Origin: Rhizophagus irregularis
Lineage: Eukaryota > Glomeromycota > Glomeromycetes > Glomerales > Glomeraceae
DNA: 64,000 nucleotides
Assembly: GCF_026210795.1 (NCBI RefSeq)
Contig: NC_089439.1
Span: 1,240,001-1,304,000 of the forward strand
Direction: 5' to 3'
Positions 24,539-35,482 of the stretch are shown piece by piece; position 1 is the first letter of the stretch; each line of letters opens with the position of its first letter. The notes under the pieces are model-generated. The model made no database searches, was not told the DNA's origin, and was given only the letters and a program-made list of their open reading frames with translations. The position numbers and the translations under genes are program-made.

Positions 24539-26035
24539 AGTAGAATAGGACCCCGGAAAATGCTTATATATGTAAGGTACCAAGGTGCTTAGCCAACATA
24601 GTAAAGTTTTATGATGTAAGAATTTTATAATGCTTAATTTTAAAAAAATTTTATACTATGTAAGATAATTAAATTGCATATTTTTGGTATTATTTTAAAA
24701 TACTAAGAGTTTTTAGTTGCTTATTTTTCATATTTATATAACTTTTTAAAATATTATATATTGAATTTATAATTAATTTTTATTTATTTTCACCAACGGC
24801 GAGTGTTAATTTTGTACTACATTTCACAATTTTATATAAATACATAAACAAAAATTTTTTTTTTGATGAAATTTCATTTTTTTTCAATGTTTTATTAATT
24901 ATCTGTCAATAGTATCTTTTGAATTTTTATTAAACTCAGTGTATTATTTTTAATATAAAATTACTATATTATACATGTTTATTTTGTTAAATAAAATTAC
25001 TATAAATATGTTTTACTTTAAAATATAATTTCACTACTCACCACTTTGGTTATATCAAATTATCTTTTATGTTTAAGTAAGTTTATTCAGCAAGTTAAAT
25101 CTACTTGTATTTTAAGGCTAAGTATAATATTTATATAGAAAAGCATATTTTTTTTAACGGTAATAACTTTTAAATTTTTCACTTTTTCGTTTATAACTTC
25201 AGAGCGTAATTACACCACTTCAGTCAAATGAAATCGGTTTTCTAAATTAATTGAAAGTTGTTCAGCAAGGTCGAAACTACTTATATATTAATTTTCATGA
25301 GTGTGGGTATAATACTTATGGAGAAAAGTGCATTTTTCATAACGGTACTAACTTCCAAATTTTTCATTTCTCCGTTTACAACTTCAGAGCGTAATTACAC
25401 CTCTTTGGTCAAATGAAATCGACTTTCTAAATTAATTGAAAATTGTTCAGCAAGGTCGAAACTACTTATATATTAATTTTCATGAGTGTGGGTATAATAC
25501 TTATGGAGAAAAGTGCATTTTTCATAACGGTACTAACTTCCGAATTTTTCGTTTCTCCGTTTACAACTTCAGAGCGTAATTACACCTCTTTGGTCAAATG
25601 AAATCGACTTTCTAAATTAATTGAAAATTGTTCAGCAAGGTCGAAACTACCTACATATTAATTTTTATAGGTGTAAGTATAATACTTATGGAGAAATTTA
25701 CATTTTTGTAATAGTATTAATTTCGAATTTTTCTTTTACTGTTTATTAACTTTATTAATTGAATATTGTTAATCTACTTGTATATTATGTTTAGTTTAGC
25801 TTCACAACATATTTAAAATTGGATTTAATAAAATATATTAATTAATAAATATATTTTATAAATTATATGTGTTATAATAAAAATTTAATTGGGTTAGAAG
25901 ATTGATTTGCTAATTTTTAAGGTTAGATATCAACAATGCTTAGCGATCATAGTAAAAACCTATGCTTAGAGCTACTAATAAAAAATATTTTTGGGACCTT
26001 ACCTATATAAGTATTTTCCAGGGTCCTAGTAGAAT
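24539..26035. mobile_element. Non-autonomous hAT-type element, 1481 bp, with 8-bp target duplication
   Basis: The element spans 24547-26027. Left end AGGACCCCGGAAAATGCTTA; the reverse complement of the right end is AGGACCCTGGAAAATACTTA. A perfect 8-bp direct repeat AGTAGAAT occurs at 24539-24546 and 26028-26035. There is no transposase frame inside; the centre holds a 185-bp tandem repeat. Its ends match the 234-bp MITE at 12063-12296, so the two belong to one family. Confidence 0.9.
25157..25735. repeat. 185-bp tandem repeat, about three copies
   Basis: Units begin with ACGGTA at 25157, 25342 and 25527, each followed by CTTCAGAGCGTAATTACACC and GTTCAGCAAGGTCGAAAC. The second and third are nearly identical. 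Degenerate partial units extend on both sides. Confidence 0.9.
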
Positions 26036-27684
26036 CTTTGCAAAACACATATCACTATAAGAAACAACTCAAAGTATTATGAAATTCATTAGACAGTTAA
26101 TATCAAAGATAAGCAACTTAACTGAGATCATCAGAGACGTGGTCGAGATATTATTTAAGGAAGAGATGACTCCACATGGAGAAGAGTTGGATTCGCATAT
26201 TTCCCGTATACTGTATACATCAGAGTTTCCTAATGGTAAACACACATGCCTTTTACATTTATTTTTTGAAGTATTGATTTCAGTTTATTTTAATGGAGTG
26301 TTAATTACATTTCTTCTAAATGTTTAGTTGCATGTTTTATTGTACGCTTGGCATCTCTCTGTATTTGAGAAAATTTCAGTCGGAGACTGAACTACACCAA
26401 AACTACGTGTTAATTCTGATGAAAGTATCACGTACTGAAGACATACAGATAAAACGACTTTTAACAATCAGAAGCTATTCTCTGGGATAATTGTGGGTTA
26501 TCTCTGAGATAACACGAAATTAAAGTTTCCTTTCTTTGGCTGTCAACTGATAAGAAAAGATTAATTAATGAAACTTCATGGCGCTTTTTTCTTAGTCGTA
26601 TTCTACGATGATTTTTATCGCTTGAATTTGAGTTAAAAGATTGTCAGATGATACTGGTGTTCATAATCACCAATACACAAACAAGATAACCATGAATGTG
26701 GAACTGTCACGTAATAAATATTTTTTACCAGGAGATGTTATAATATTGCAGTCTACATCTCTGGTCTGGATTATTACTATTGTAATAAAAAGAATGTTAC
26801 TATAATGATCGAAAACTAAGGAATTGGCATTCTCTAAGAACTCCGTTTCTCCTCTCTCTGGGCGTCTTGCTGCTCATTATTCATTTTTTAACTATTTACA
26901 AACATAATCAACTACGTGAAAGAAATGTATAAAAAATCTTCATTTCCTTGGAATGTCTATTCATAGACTGATTTTTTGAGGAACGAGAAAAATTGGGAAG
27001 GATGGAATCTAGGAAGATTATGAAGGGAAAGTGAATAGCTTTCTTGTTATATTTGCTTTTCTTTTGGGAGTAGGATAAATACGGATGGTGTTCACAAGTA
27101 AAACTAACTCTGAAATTACTGCATATTTGTGATACTGTTTCTTCGTAAGCAAAAACTTCCATTTTTTAATTCACCAAAGCGTTTTTCTATTATTCGAATA
27201 ATGTTAACTAATGATCGACTCTTGTTTCATATTAGAAAAAAATCCTACCTGGCTGGGATACGAACAAAATTTATTTTATGACAACATTAGTCCACCCTGA
27301 AGGGGGCACCACAGGCTGGAATAGACCTTCAAAGAAGTGAGATTTTTCTGTCAACTACACTAGTATTTATTCACGTATTATCGATAATAGGAACATTCAG
27401 ATAGTGAAACAAGTGAATACGATAACTCTAGGCGGGACTAATGACTAGAAGCAATATGTTCTACAGATCTGAACAGAATTACAAAATACGTTTTTTCTCG
27501 TTAGTTAAAGAATCTTGCTTAGAGATAATTCCCATTTCCGCTAGTAATCAGTTATGCGTGAAAATGGAGTGGATTTATTAGTTACAGTACTACACAATTG
27601 TTGTGTGCGCTTGATACGACTTCTGCATACAAAATTGAATAATAATCCTTGCAAAAAGGATCAGACTCTTGAAACTGCCAAGTA
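26036..27684. other. Spacer with one possible exon
   Basis: Mostly non-coding. At 26079-26235 an ATG-initiated stretch (MKFIRQLISKISNLTE... to SEFPN) ends at a plausible donor GTAAAC; it could be a first exon, but no continuation was recognised. Confidence 0.4.
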
Positions 27685-28575
27685 ATGGAACAGATTACAT
27701 TGTTTTGCCTAGTATATGGTGTTACACCAGTTGAGGATAGAATCTTCCCTATTCATATAAGTAGAAATAACACAATTGCGGAATTATGTGATATGATAGT
27801 CAAAAAATGGCATGACAACTATTCGGGAGAAAATCTTACTCTTTGGAAAATGAAGAAGAGTATAAACAGTTTAAACTGAAATTAGAAAAATGCATTGAAG
27901 AATATAAAAAGAAAAAGTTACAAGAAAAAAAAATATTTACGGAAAGTGATCGGTTTAAAGGTAAAGTAGGTTTTATATATATTTCATATTTTGCAAATTG
28001 CAGCTTAAAATGCTTATATTGTTATTTATTATAAATCACTGCTAGTTGAGACCAAAAGTGGTTGTTTTTGGTTAGACAACATAAATCAAACTGTCTTAAA
28101 TATTATTGAATTGAGTAAAGTCTTTCCAAAGGAAAAATTCATAGACAATTTAGATGAAAAAGAAAACGAGAAAGCCATGGATAGTTTACTCATCAAAAAA
28201 CTGGCAAATATAGTATCAAGTAATATCAAATTTTATACTACGTTGCTCAGGTATATTATTTATATTCTAATTTGTATCATATTATTAGGCCCTTATTCTT
28301 GTAAAAATAAAGATATTTTCTGGAACGAATATACTTTTTTATTCAATGAAAGAAAAAGGTTTTCTCATACGAGATTCTCGTATAAAACAATGAAAGAAGA
28401 ACTACGTGAAATGGATTTCCACATTAGTGAAGATACTTTATCTAAAATCTATCGCCACGTTTCTTCTCCAAACAAAAATAGTAGAAAAGCCATCAAGGCA
28501 TGGGTAAATAAGGAAAAGATGATTATGTGGATGCAGGATTATGAAAGATACATCATAACTATGGGTTTAAAATAA
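27685..28575 (+). pseudogene. Crinkler (CRN) gene with broken header domain
   Basis: The first frame from ATG 27685 gives a CRN N-terminal ubiquitin-like header: ITLFCLVYGV near residue 4, an amphipathic middle (TIAELCDMIVKKWHD) and the closing LTLWK near residue 50. Directly after it the frame must shift by one to continue as ENEEEYKQFKLKLEK... at 27846-27958. This is followed by a possible intron of about 86 nt (donor GTAAAG near 27961, acceptor CTGCTAG near 28046). The rest reads VETKSGCFWLDNIN, a variable region, then a C-terminal block ERKRFSHTRFSYKTMKEEL with EDTLSKIYRHVSSPNK that looks like a small helix-turn-helix fold; stop at 28573. CRN headers are linked to effector trafficking in oomycetes and chytrids; here that is only by family. 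The frameshift makes it a probable pseudogene unless it is a sequencing error. Confidence 0.7.
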
Positions 28576-29471
28576 CTAGTAGCACGTGTTAATATAGCCA
28601 TATAGCTTGTCTTTTGTCTCCATATTACTTAATAAATACAGCTATATTTTTTTTATTTTAATTCATAATTCGTTTCTGAACATAAAAAAAAATGAATCAG
28701 AAATCGAAAAAAAAAGAATACAACTCTGAAAAAATCATTAACATACATTTTAAATTTTAAACTATGTGGAATTTATGTGAACTTCAAAAACTTGCTTAAT
28801 ATTTGTATTTGCATACCACCCATAATCATATGCAATACTATCCCATAAAACTTCTACAATATTATATAAGTCTCATCTTATTAAATTTTATGATAAAAGC
28901 ACTTGAAAAAGTACATTAAAGATGTATATAAAAATATTCCTCTGGAATATTATAAAAGAATCATAAATTATATACCTCAGAATTGAAGCAGTTATTACTA
29001 CAAGTGGGGTTAGAATTTATTGTTAAATTTTTGTTTAAAATAATCAATGAAGACACAATGATCATATTTAACTTAAATTTTCATTTTCAATATATCATAT
29101 GTATATAAGTTTTTTAATTTGAAAAGTGGCCGGATCATTTAGGCCACCATCTGTATATTACGAGAAGAGGCTAAACTGAAGCGCCTTTAGCTAGAGTTTT
29201 TATCCCAATCCCTTTCACAGGATAAATTGGCATCGGTATCATATGATTATGATAGTCGTGCAACTGATTATGAAACATATGCGACTATAGTAAGAAATAC
29301 TTCTAAGCAAGAAATGATTTCACCAACTTCTTATCAATCCTCGAATTGCAAAGAAATATTTATCTCATCTCTGTTTGCGAAACAAAATAACTTATTACAT
29401 CTATAAACCATTTTAATCAGCCAAAAGGAAGTGTGTGGATGGGTCAGAAATCATGATTGTTTAACTGGTTT
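28576..29471. other. Spacer
   Basis: Homopolymer-rich DNA; nothing recognised. Confidence 0.5.
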
Positions 29472-29582
29472 GACTGACTTAGTGTTGTTAATTGACTTGG
29501 TTTCCATGCCTCTAACGGACTCTGTGATCCATTGATCTTCCAAGGTCTTGATTTCACGCCAATTAACAACACTAGACTGACT
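29472..29582. mobile_element. 95-bp hAT MITE with perfect 8-bp target duplication
   Basis: The element spans 29480-29574. Left end TAGTGTTGTTAATTG; the right end is its inverse (CCAATTAACAACACTA). The flanking direct repeat GACTGACT occurs at 29472-29479 and 29575-29582. The ends match those of hAT element 3 (43376-46838), which could have supplied its transposase. Confidence 0.93.
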
Positions 29583-29843
29583 GATTCCGAGAAATATAAT
29601 CCATTACTTTCTTGATATATATATTATTATTACATAATTTATTGGACCATGCATTATATAATAAATCAATTTACAAAAGTGCGTGAATTTTTTCACATGA
29701 TCACATAATTTTTTTATTTTCTGAAGAACTATTGAAAGATCAATGTTACGATTTTGGGATTATTATACTCCAAGATTTTTAGGTACAGTATACTTTTAAT
29801 TACTCAATTGAAAAAAAATCCTGAGACGCAAGTGCTGAGACGC

Positions 29844-31535
29844 TCATTTTTCGTCATCAATTCCCTCAGCTTTCACTTCATCTTTCACTTCATCCTGTGG
29901 TGCCAACACACTGGCTTGCGATTGGAGGATGCGGACAATGATGGAAATCACTTCCTTCGCCTCACGCATGTCTCCTCCGAATGCACAGACATACGGCTTG
30001 GAAATCTTTATGGTAGGGTTCTCTGGTAAACCGGACCAAAGGATGAATCGCCATTCATTTCCAGTTGACACGATGCCGCAAATTATTGGGGGGTCAGTGA
30101 TTGACTCGTCGAGTTTACGTTTACGTTTCTAAATAGCGATGTGTCAGCCAAACAGCCCAAAATGAGCAATTAAACAAAGTAGATAAAGCCAAGTACCTCC
30201 GCCGCGGTATGAAGCTGCACAAGGTTTTGTGCTATTCCTTTCTGGATTTCAAACATTTTGGCTTCCGAAATCAGAATTGCGAGATCTCGGCAATAGATAA
30301 CATAGTCCAGGCGGCCATAGCCACGACTGCCGTCGAAATCTCCTTCAACAACCAGCCGCGTCGATGGATATTTCGACCTAACTTTTGCAACTGCATCGAC
30401 CATAAAAGGGTTAATATAATTACGTGCCGTAGCTTCGTTTGACGAAACTTCGTAATGAAATGCTGATGCAATTCTTTCGAGGTTGTCGATGAAGCGTCTC
30501 AGTTCCTGCCCGCCGAACACAGGATCGGTTCCGAAGGTTTCATCTGTAGAGACACCAATATTGATCAGTTTACAAAGTAAGGCTGACCTTACAGCCGATT
30601 TCATAATGTACGGGACACAAATGCAGGAGAGACACTCGGAGAAACTCGGTAAAACCCAGAATAAGGTAAAAGTTATACCGTTAGATTCGGTGTGTCCTGT
30701 ACATTATGAAATTAGCTGTAATAAAAACCTCAATACAATACCTATGTCGAGCTCAGGAATTGCTCCAATTTCTGAATATTGGTCGTGCAAAATTTCCTTG
30801 AGCACTTCTTTAGGTGTCCATTCAGCATACGGTTTTTTGCCTACAAGCCATACGTGTAAGAAAATGTTTAAGATGTTGGTAATATTAAAAAATCGACCAG
30901 ACCTTTGATTCGAATCAATAAGGATATGACAATCTCTCTATCACAATTCGGATTAGTCTTTTTCATCAGGTCATTGAATATGAACTCTTCGTCGATGGTT
31001 GTCTTTTTTGTTTCCTGATCGACAAAGTAGAACGCATTCCCGTCCTCTTGCAGACGCTTGTACTTCTGTTTGGTTTTAATAAGAAGCATGTACCAGACTC
31101 CAGTCGTGTGGGGAAGGCAAATTTTCGCTGGAGTACTGAGCAAGCTGACTTTGACCACGACTATAAGGTCGGAGGCCAAGAGCAAGAATGAGTAAGGCAT
31201 ACTGTCCGAGCGTAAGAAATATGTACAAGAAAAAAAGACGTACTAGTGTTATCCGTCAGTGGATAGCGCACGACAAGTGGCTTTCCAGCTGACGTGTCCT
31301 GCTCCACAGCCTTAAGCGTAGTATCGCGAAGAAGCTTCTCGGTGCGGGCATCGAAGTTAAAGAATTCCAAGTCCAGCTTGTTCTTTTGGGCCAGTTCGCT
31401 GAATCGGTTGACAAGTTGGGGTGCAAGATCTGATAAATTGGCATCTCTTTTGAGATTGAAGGTAATATCGTCCAGTAGAATTGGTTCAGGATGTCCCTCA
31501 AGGAGAATCCAGAGAGAGTAGACTTGGTGAGACAT
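29844..31535 (-). CDS. Five-exon CRN-like protein with REase/PD-(D/E)XK domain, 426 aa
   Basis: Exons 31535-31244, 31160-30903, 30840-30742, 30543-30197 and 30128-29844 join in phase to 1281 nt, 427 codons with stop; introns are 83, 62, 198 and 68 nt. Residues 1-97 form a header-like domain (VYSLWILLEGHPEPI, then LVVRYPLTDNT). Residues 98-216 include IVVKVSLLSTP, TTGVWYMLLIKTKQKYKRLQ and KKPYAEWTPKEVLKEIL. About residues 217-332 carry the nuclease-like core: GRLDYVIY with Asp near 296 and ISEAK with Glu/Lys near 310/312, the D...ExK pattern of PD-(D/E)XK folds. The tail ends in an acidic Asp/Glu/Lys stretch. This layout matches CRN-type proteins with REase-superfamily toxin-like domains. No stop or frameshift is seen, so it may be functional. 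Intron 3 holds a mariner-type MITE. The exact family name is inference. Confidence 0.8.
30590..30720. mobile_element. 127-bp Tc1/mariner-type MITE inside intron 3 of the CRN-like gene
   Basis: The element spans 30592-30718. Inverted ends CAGCCGATTTCATAATGTAC and CAGCTAATTTCATAATGTAC pair for 28 bp (continuing through GGGACACA / AGGACACA) with three mismatches. TA occurs on both sides (30590-30591 and 30719-30720), as expected for Tc1/mariner. It lies wholly within the intron 30741-30544 and has no coding capacity. Confidence 0.85.
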
Positions 31536-34441
31536 TGTGGAAGAAATGTGTATCTAAGCCACGTTTCACAGGTACCAATTTAGACAGCAGATCAGATGAT
31601 CACCTCGATCACCCGTCATGACCTATAAAAGGCTGAAAGATCGGACCAACCCCCCCTAATTAGTCAAAAACGATAACCCTTATTTTTGGTCATGCACAAC
31701 CAATCATTTCTAGTTGTTAAAAATGCGCCTTATTGTTTTACAACTCAACGGAAAAAGAAGCAAGAAGAAAAACGCTAGTCATAAATTTCGAGCGGGACAA
31801 ATGATATTTGTAACGTGAGTTAGAAATATGACTGCAGATTTCGCTAAGGAAAGATATTTTCATTGTACCGTACTTTGGAAATAAATAGGTTTTGAAAGAA
31901 CTGTTGAGTGAGTATCCACAGTGAAGCGAGAAAAAACTATCACAATTCGCTCCAAGTGCTATGCTCATATCCATGTATCTTTTTTATTCAAATATTTGGT
32001 TCTCTAGAAACGATAATTCCAAGTTAATACAAAAAAGAAGAACTGTGAGTAGACTTTGTAGTGATTCTTATCCGTTTCTACAAGAAAATAAACTAATCAA
32101 CTTCACTGTTTTGATAGGTAAAAATATTAGTGAGTCTGTATGATATATCGTGGCTAAGAAATACATAAGAATTTATTCCAAGCAGCATGTGTATGGAACG
32201 AGAATCATTTTTTCTCCTGCTAACTTTTAATTGGTATATTGTCATCTATCCAAGACCAAAAAGTCTGTTTACTCATAGACGAATAGTTTAGATTATTTCT
32301 TCAGTGATCTCTCCAGAAACATATTTGGACACAATAAGGCCCATATTTGTATTCTGAATTGGCAATATCACGAAAATAGCAGATTAAAATCGTACAGTAG
32401 CTACGCAGTATGTCATATAACTTTGACGAATTGAGGTCGCCCAAAAAAAGTATTGGCATTCATGGAACTTATGAGAAAATGATCCCTTCTTATTTGTGAA
32501 TTTACACTATTGCACCCTCGAATACAATTTAAGTACTATAAATTAGTTAATCTTGTTCTCCCCATGTCTGAAATATACTGCTAATAGATTATATTACACT
32601 AGCAAAGGGGTGATAACTAATTGAGATAGTTAAAATACATGATGGGCATTCCCTTGGGTATATTGCTTGAGTGTAATTTACTGCGATTCGCATATTAGTT
32701 CTGGTTTATTCACATGCAATCTGAAGGTTATTCACGATTCACGGATTAAGCAATTTATTCTAGAAATCTGTAGACAATCGAAAATGATACTTTTAATTCA
32801 TAATAGTTTCTGAAGTAGAAAAAAACCAGAAAAAAGAAAGAGTTTTGGACACGTGGATATAAGTATTACTGATGAGGTTAATTGATGTCTACAGGAGTGG
32901 TGCTATTACTGTAGTTATGGAATATTCGTACCGTAGATTATTATGCGATCAAAATACTACATCCCAGATATTAATAATAAGAATTCGAATGCAAAAGAAC
33001 ACTTTTATTTTGAAGACACTTACGAAGAAAGGTGAAACCGTTTTCGTTCTTCATTGGGAGAATGATAGTCTTAAAATCTTTTGTCATTGACTACATCAGA
33101 GATTGGGAATAAAACATAGAGTACTCGAAATATAAAAGCCAACCTTGGGCTACATTCCGAAGGAATACCCTTCAGGCATTTGATGAGAAATTAAAAACAC
33201 AAAAAAATTGGGTTCCAAGACGCAACTAGTACATCTAATATTTTCTGTGATCGAAAACAAGAAATTTAGGTATGATCTACGCAAAACCATCTCAATCGTG
33301 TTGTGAAAATCAATATGATGACATCATTTAATGTTAGAATAGTGGGTCAATCGGAAGTCATTTTTCCCGTAATAGAATAGTCTTTCCGTTCTGTGAGGTA
33401 TATTTTAGCTAACGACTCTATTCCGTTTTGGGTCATTCCGAAAAACCAATTTGTCGTGTAATCTCATTTTATCTTATTAGACACAGGGATTGGCAAATTG
33501 TTATGTAAATTAATAATTGAATTACATATGTCAAATTTCACGGTATGTGATGTTATATCTGCAGTGTATTTCTAATAATCAGCTCATCATATGGTTAAAT
33601 GAGAAGCATGTAGATATCAATAACTAAGTATTTGAATGCAATGGTTTAGTAAACGAGAATAAAGAGTAGTAAATAAATGACAACAATGGGATTCAAAAAC
33701 GTACGCAACTAACGTATATATCTTTTAGATACTATTGAAAAAATTCGCTCTGTAGTATATTATCACAAACAATTTTAGAATTAGTTCAGACACGTCAACC
33801 CTCAATCTATCCGTCTTAAACAGTATTTTGCGAAATCGTGCCATAGGTGCGTCATTGATGAAGTATAAAAAGTATAAAAAATAGGAATCCATTGGATTCA
33901 CGAGATTGTACATACATTAACGAACTCTTAGGTTGTGAAAAAAATATTTCTTTGAAAAAAGTAGAACATTTGCTCACATTAAAATAACTAAGTCGTAAAA
34001 ATGCTAACTTGCCCAGACATCATTGTTACTTCATAATTACAAAAAAATTGTATTTAGGATTTCGTAGAGTAATAGAATTGGAGATCAATGTAGTTACGAA
34101 AGATATATGGACAAATTACTTTTCCTGCGTTGTTCTATTATAATTATGTAGTCAGAATATCAGATTACCAATAGGCAACGATAGAAAGCAATTTTGTCTT
34201 GTGATATCAAGGTCCATGGAAATGATATATTATAAAAGAATAGCAACAATGACAAAAATCAGTAGCAGTGCAAACTATTTCATAGTTTCACGAACTATAT
34301 TCCAAAGAAATACATGAGGAAGTAGCGACCACAGTTAACATTAACATATCAATGTAAAAAAGAAGATAACAACTGCTTACTTATTTTTTCATCTCGCACA
34401 TAACATATTACCGTATTTATTTTTTTTTACTTAGTCTTCCG
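31536..34441. other. Spacer with a gene relic near 33760-33912
   Basis: No intact gene. On the minus strand 33912-33725 reads NLVNPMDSYFLYFLYF then FKTDRLRVDVS; the same nucleotide block recurs at 59390-59530 on the plus strand, so this is a relic of a repeated unit rather than chance. Confidence 0.45.
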
Positions 34442-35078
34442 TAGTATACAGCATAGCGGACATCCCTATTTTATCACAATACTGACTGATCATTTGTCGA
34501 TCATTTGCCAATCATTTTTCAATTATCACATAATATAAATACCATTGCTAAAAAAATTTACATAATAATTAATATATTCAAATTTCACAAATAACTTAAA
34601 TTTAGTTTTAATTTATTGTGTATTAAATTTCATTAGATTTTATTAGTATTTGGCATATATTTATTCATTTTACGAAATTATTCACTAATTATGTTACTAA
34701 TAAAAAACCTGCATTATGAATCAGATCACTGCATTATTTTTTTTATAGATTCTACATAATATAAAGAATATTTGTGCAAATTCTTAAGTTTCGCACTCAC
34801 ATATTCATCTTCGCACTTCAATTTTTGTCTGATGATCGGCAATAATTAGTGAATTACCATATACAAATAATATTTTTATGATATTATTAAAAATTGTCTA
34901 ATAATTACATAATTAAAGTCATATGATAATTTAGTGTTTTTACTTAGATTTCCATTATTTTTTTGCCACAAAATTTGAAAAATATTTGTGATTTTGCAAT
35001 AAGTTTTTAAAATCCGGAATTAGTGATCAGCAAATGATCGGCAAGGTGATATGAGCATGTCCGCTATGCTGTAGTATA
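34442..35078. mobile_element. 623-bp inverted-repeat DNA element
   Basis: The element spans 34449-35071. Ends CAGCATAGCGGACAT at both termini (right end inverted), with further inverted GATCATTTGC-type motifs just inside. The flanks carry the direct repeat TAGTATA at 34442-34448 and 35072-35078. The superfamily is uncertain: the CAG...CTG ends with TA on both sides also fit a Tc1/mariner insertion into a TA-rich site. No open frame. Confidence 0.8.
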
Positions 35079-35348
35079 CATACTACCGCTGAAACTATGA
35101 AACGATTACATTACACTTTAAGTATAGATATTGTAATACTCTTTCGGAATAGTTACTATTTCTAATAAGAATGTTTCGCTGACTTCTCTATTGAAGCATC
35201 TATCGTTTCTGAATTGCAGAAGTTTATTATAATATTGATGATGTGATAGATATTGATTAATGATTTGCGCTAAAATTTTTTAAACTATTAATGTGCTAGT
35301 TCGTATTAATATGTATTGGTAAAGCTATTTTTATCTACGCCATTACCA

Positions 35349-35482
35349 TGTGACACTCTGAACTAACCGTGGATTTCACCCAGTTAAGGACTCTTGCTGC
35401 TCAACCACGCTTTTAACAGAGGAGTTCTACTTTCATACCTTTTAGGTAGGAACCTAAGTTCCTGGGATTAGAGTATCACATG
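35349..35482. repeat. Dispersed repeat with inverted ends, related to 61529-61640
   Basis: Outer ends CATGTGACACTCT and the inverse of CATGTGATACTCT bracket about 130 bp. The core (GCTCAACCACGC, AACAGAGGAG, TTTTAGGTAGGAACCTAAG) recurs in reverse orientation at 61529-61640. No target duplication was identified. Confidence 0.65.
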
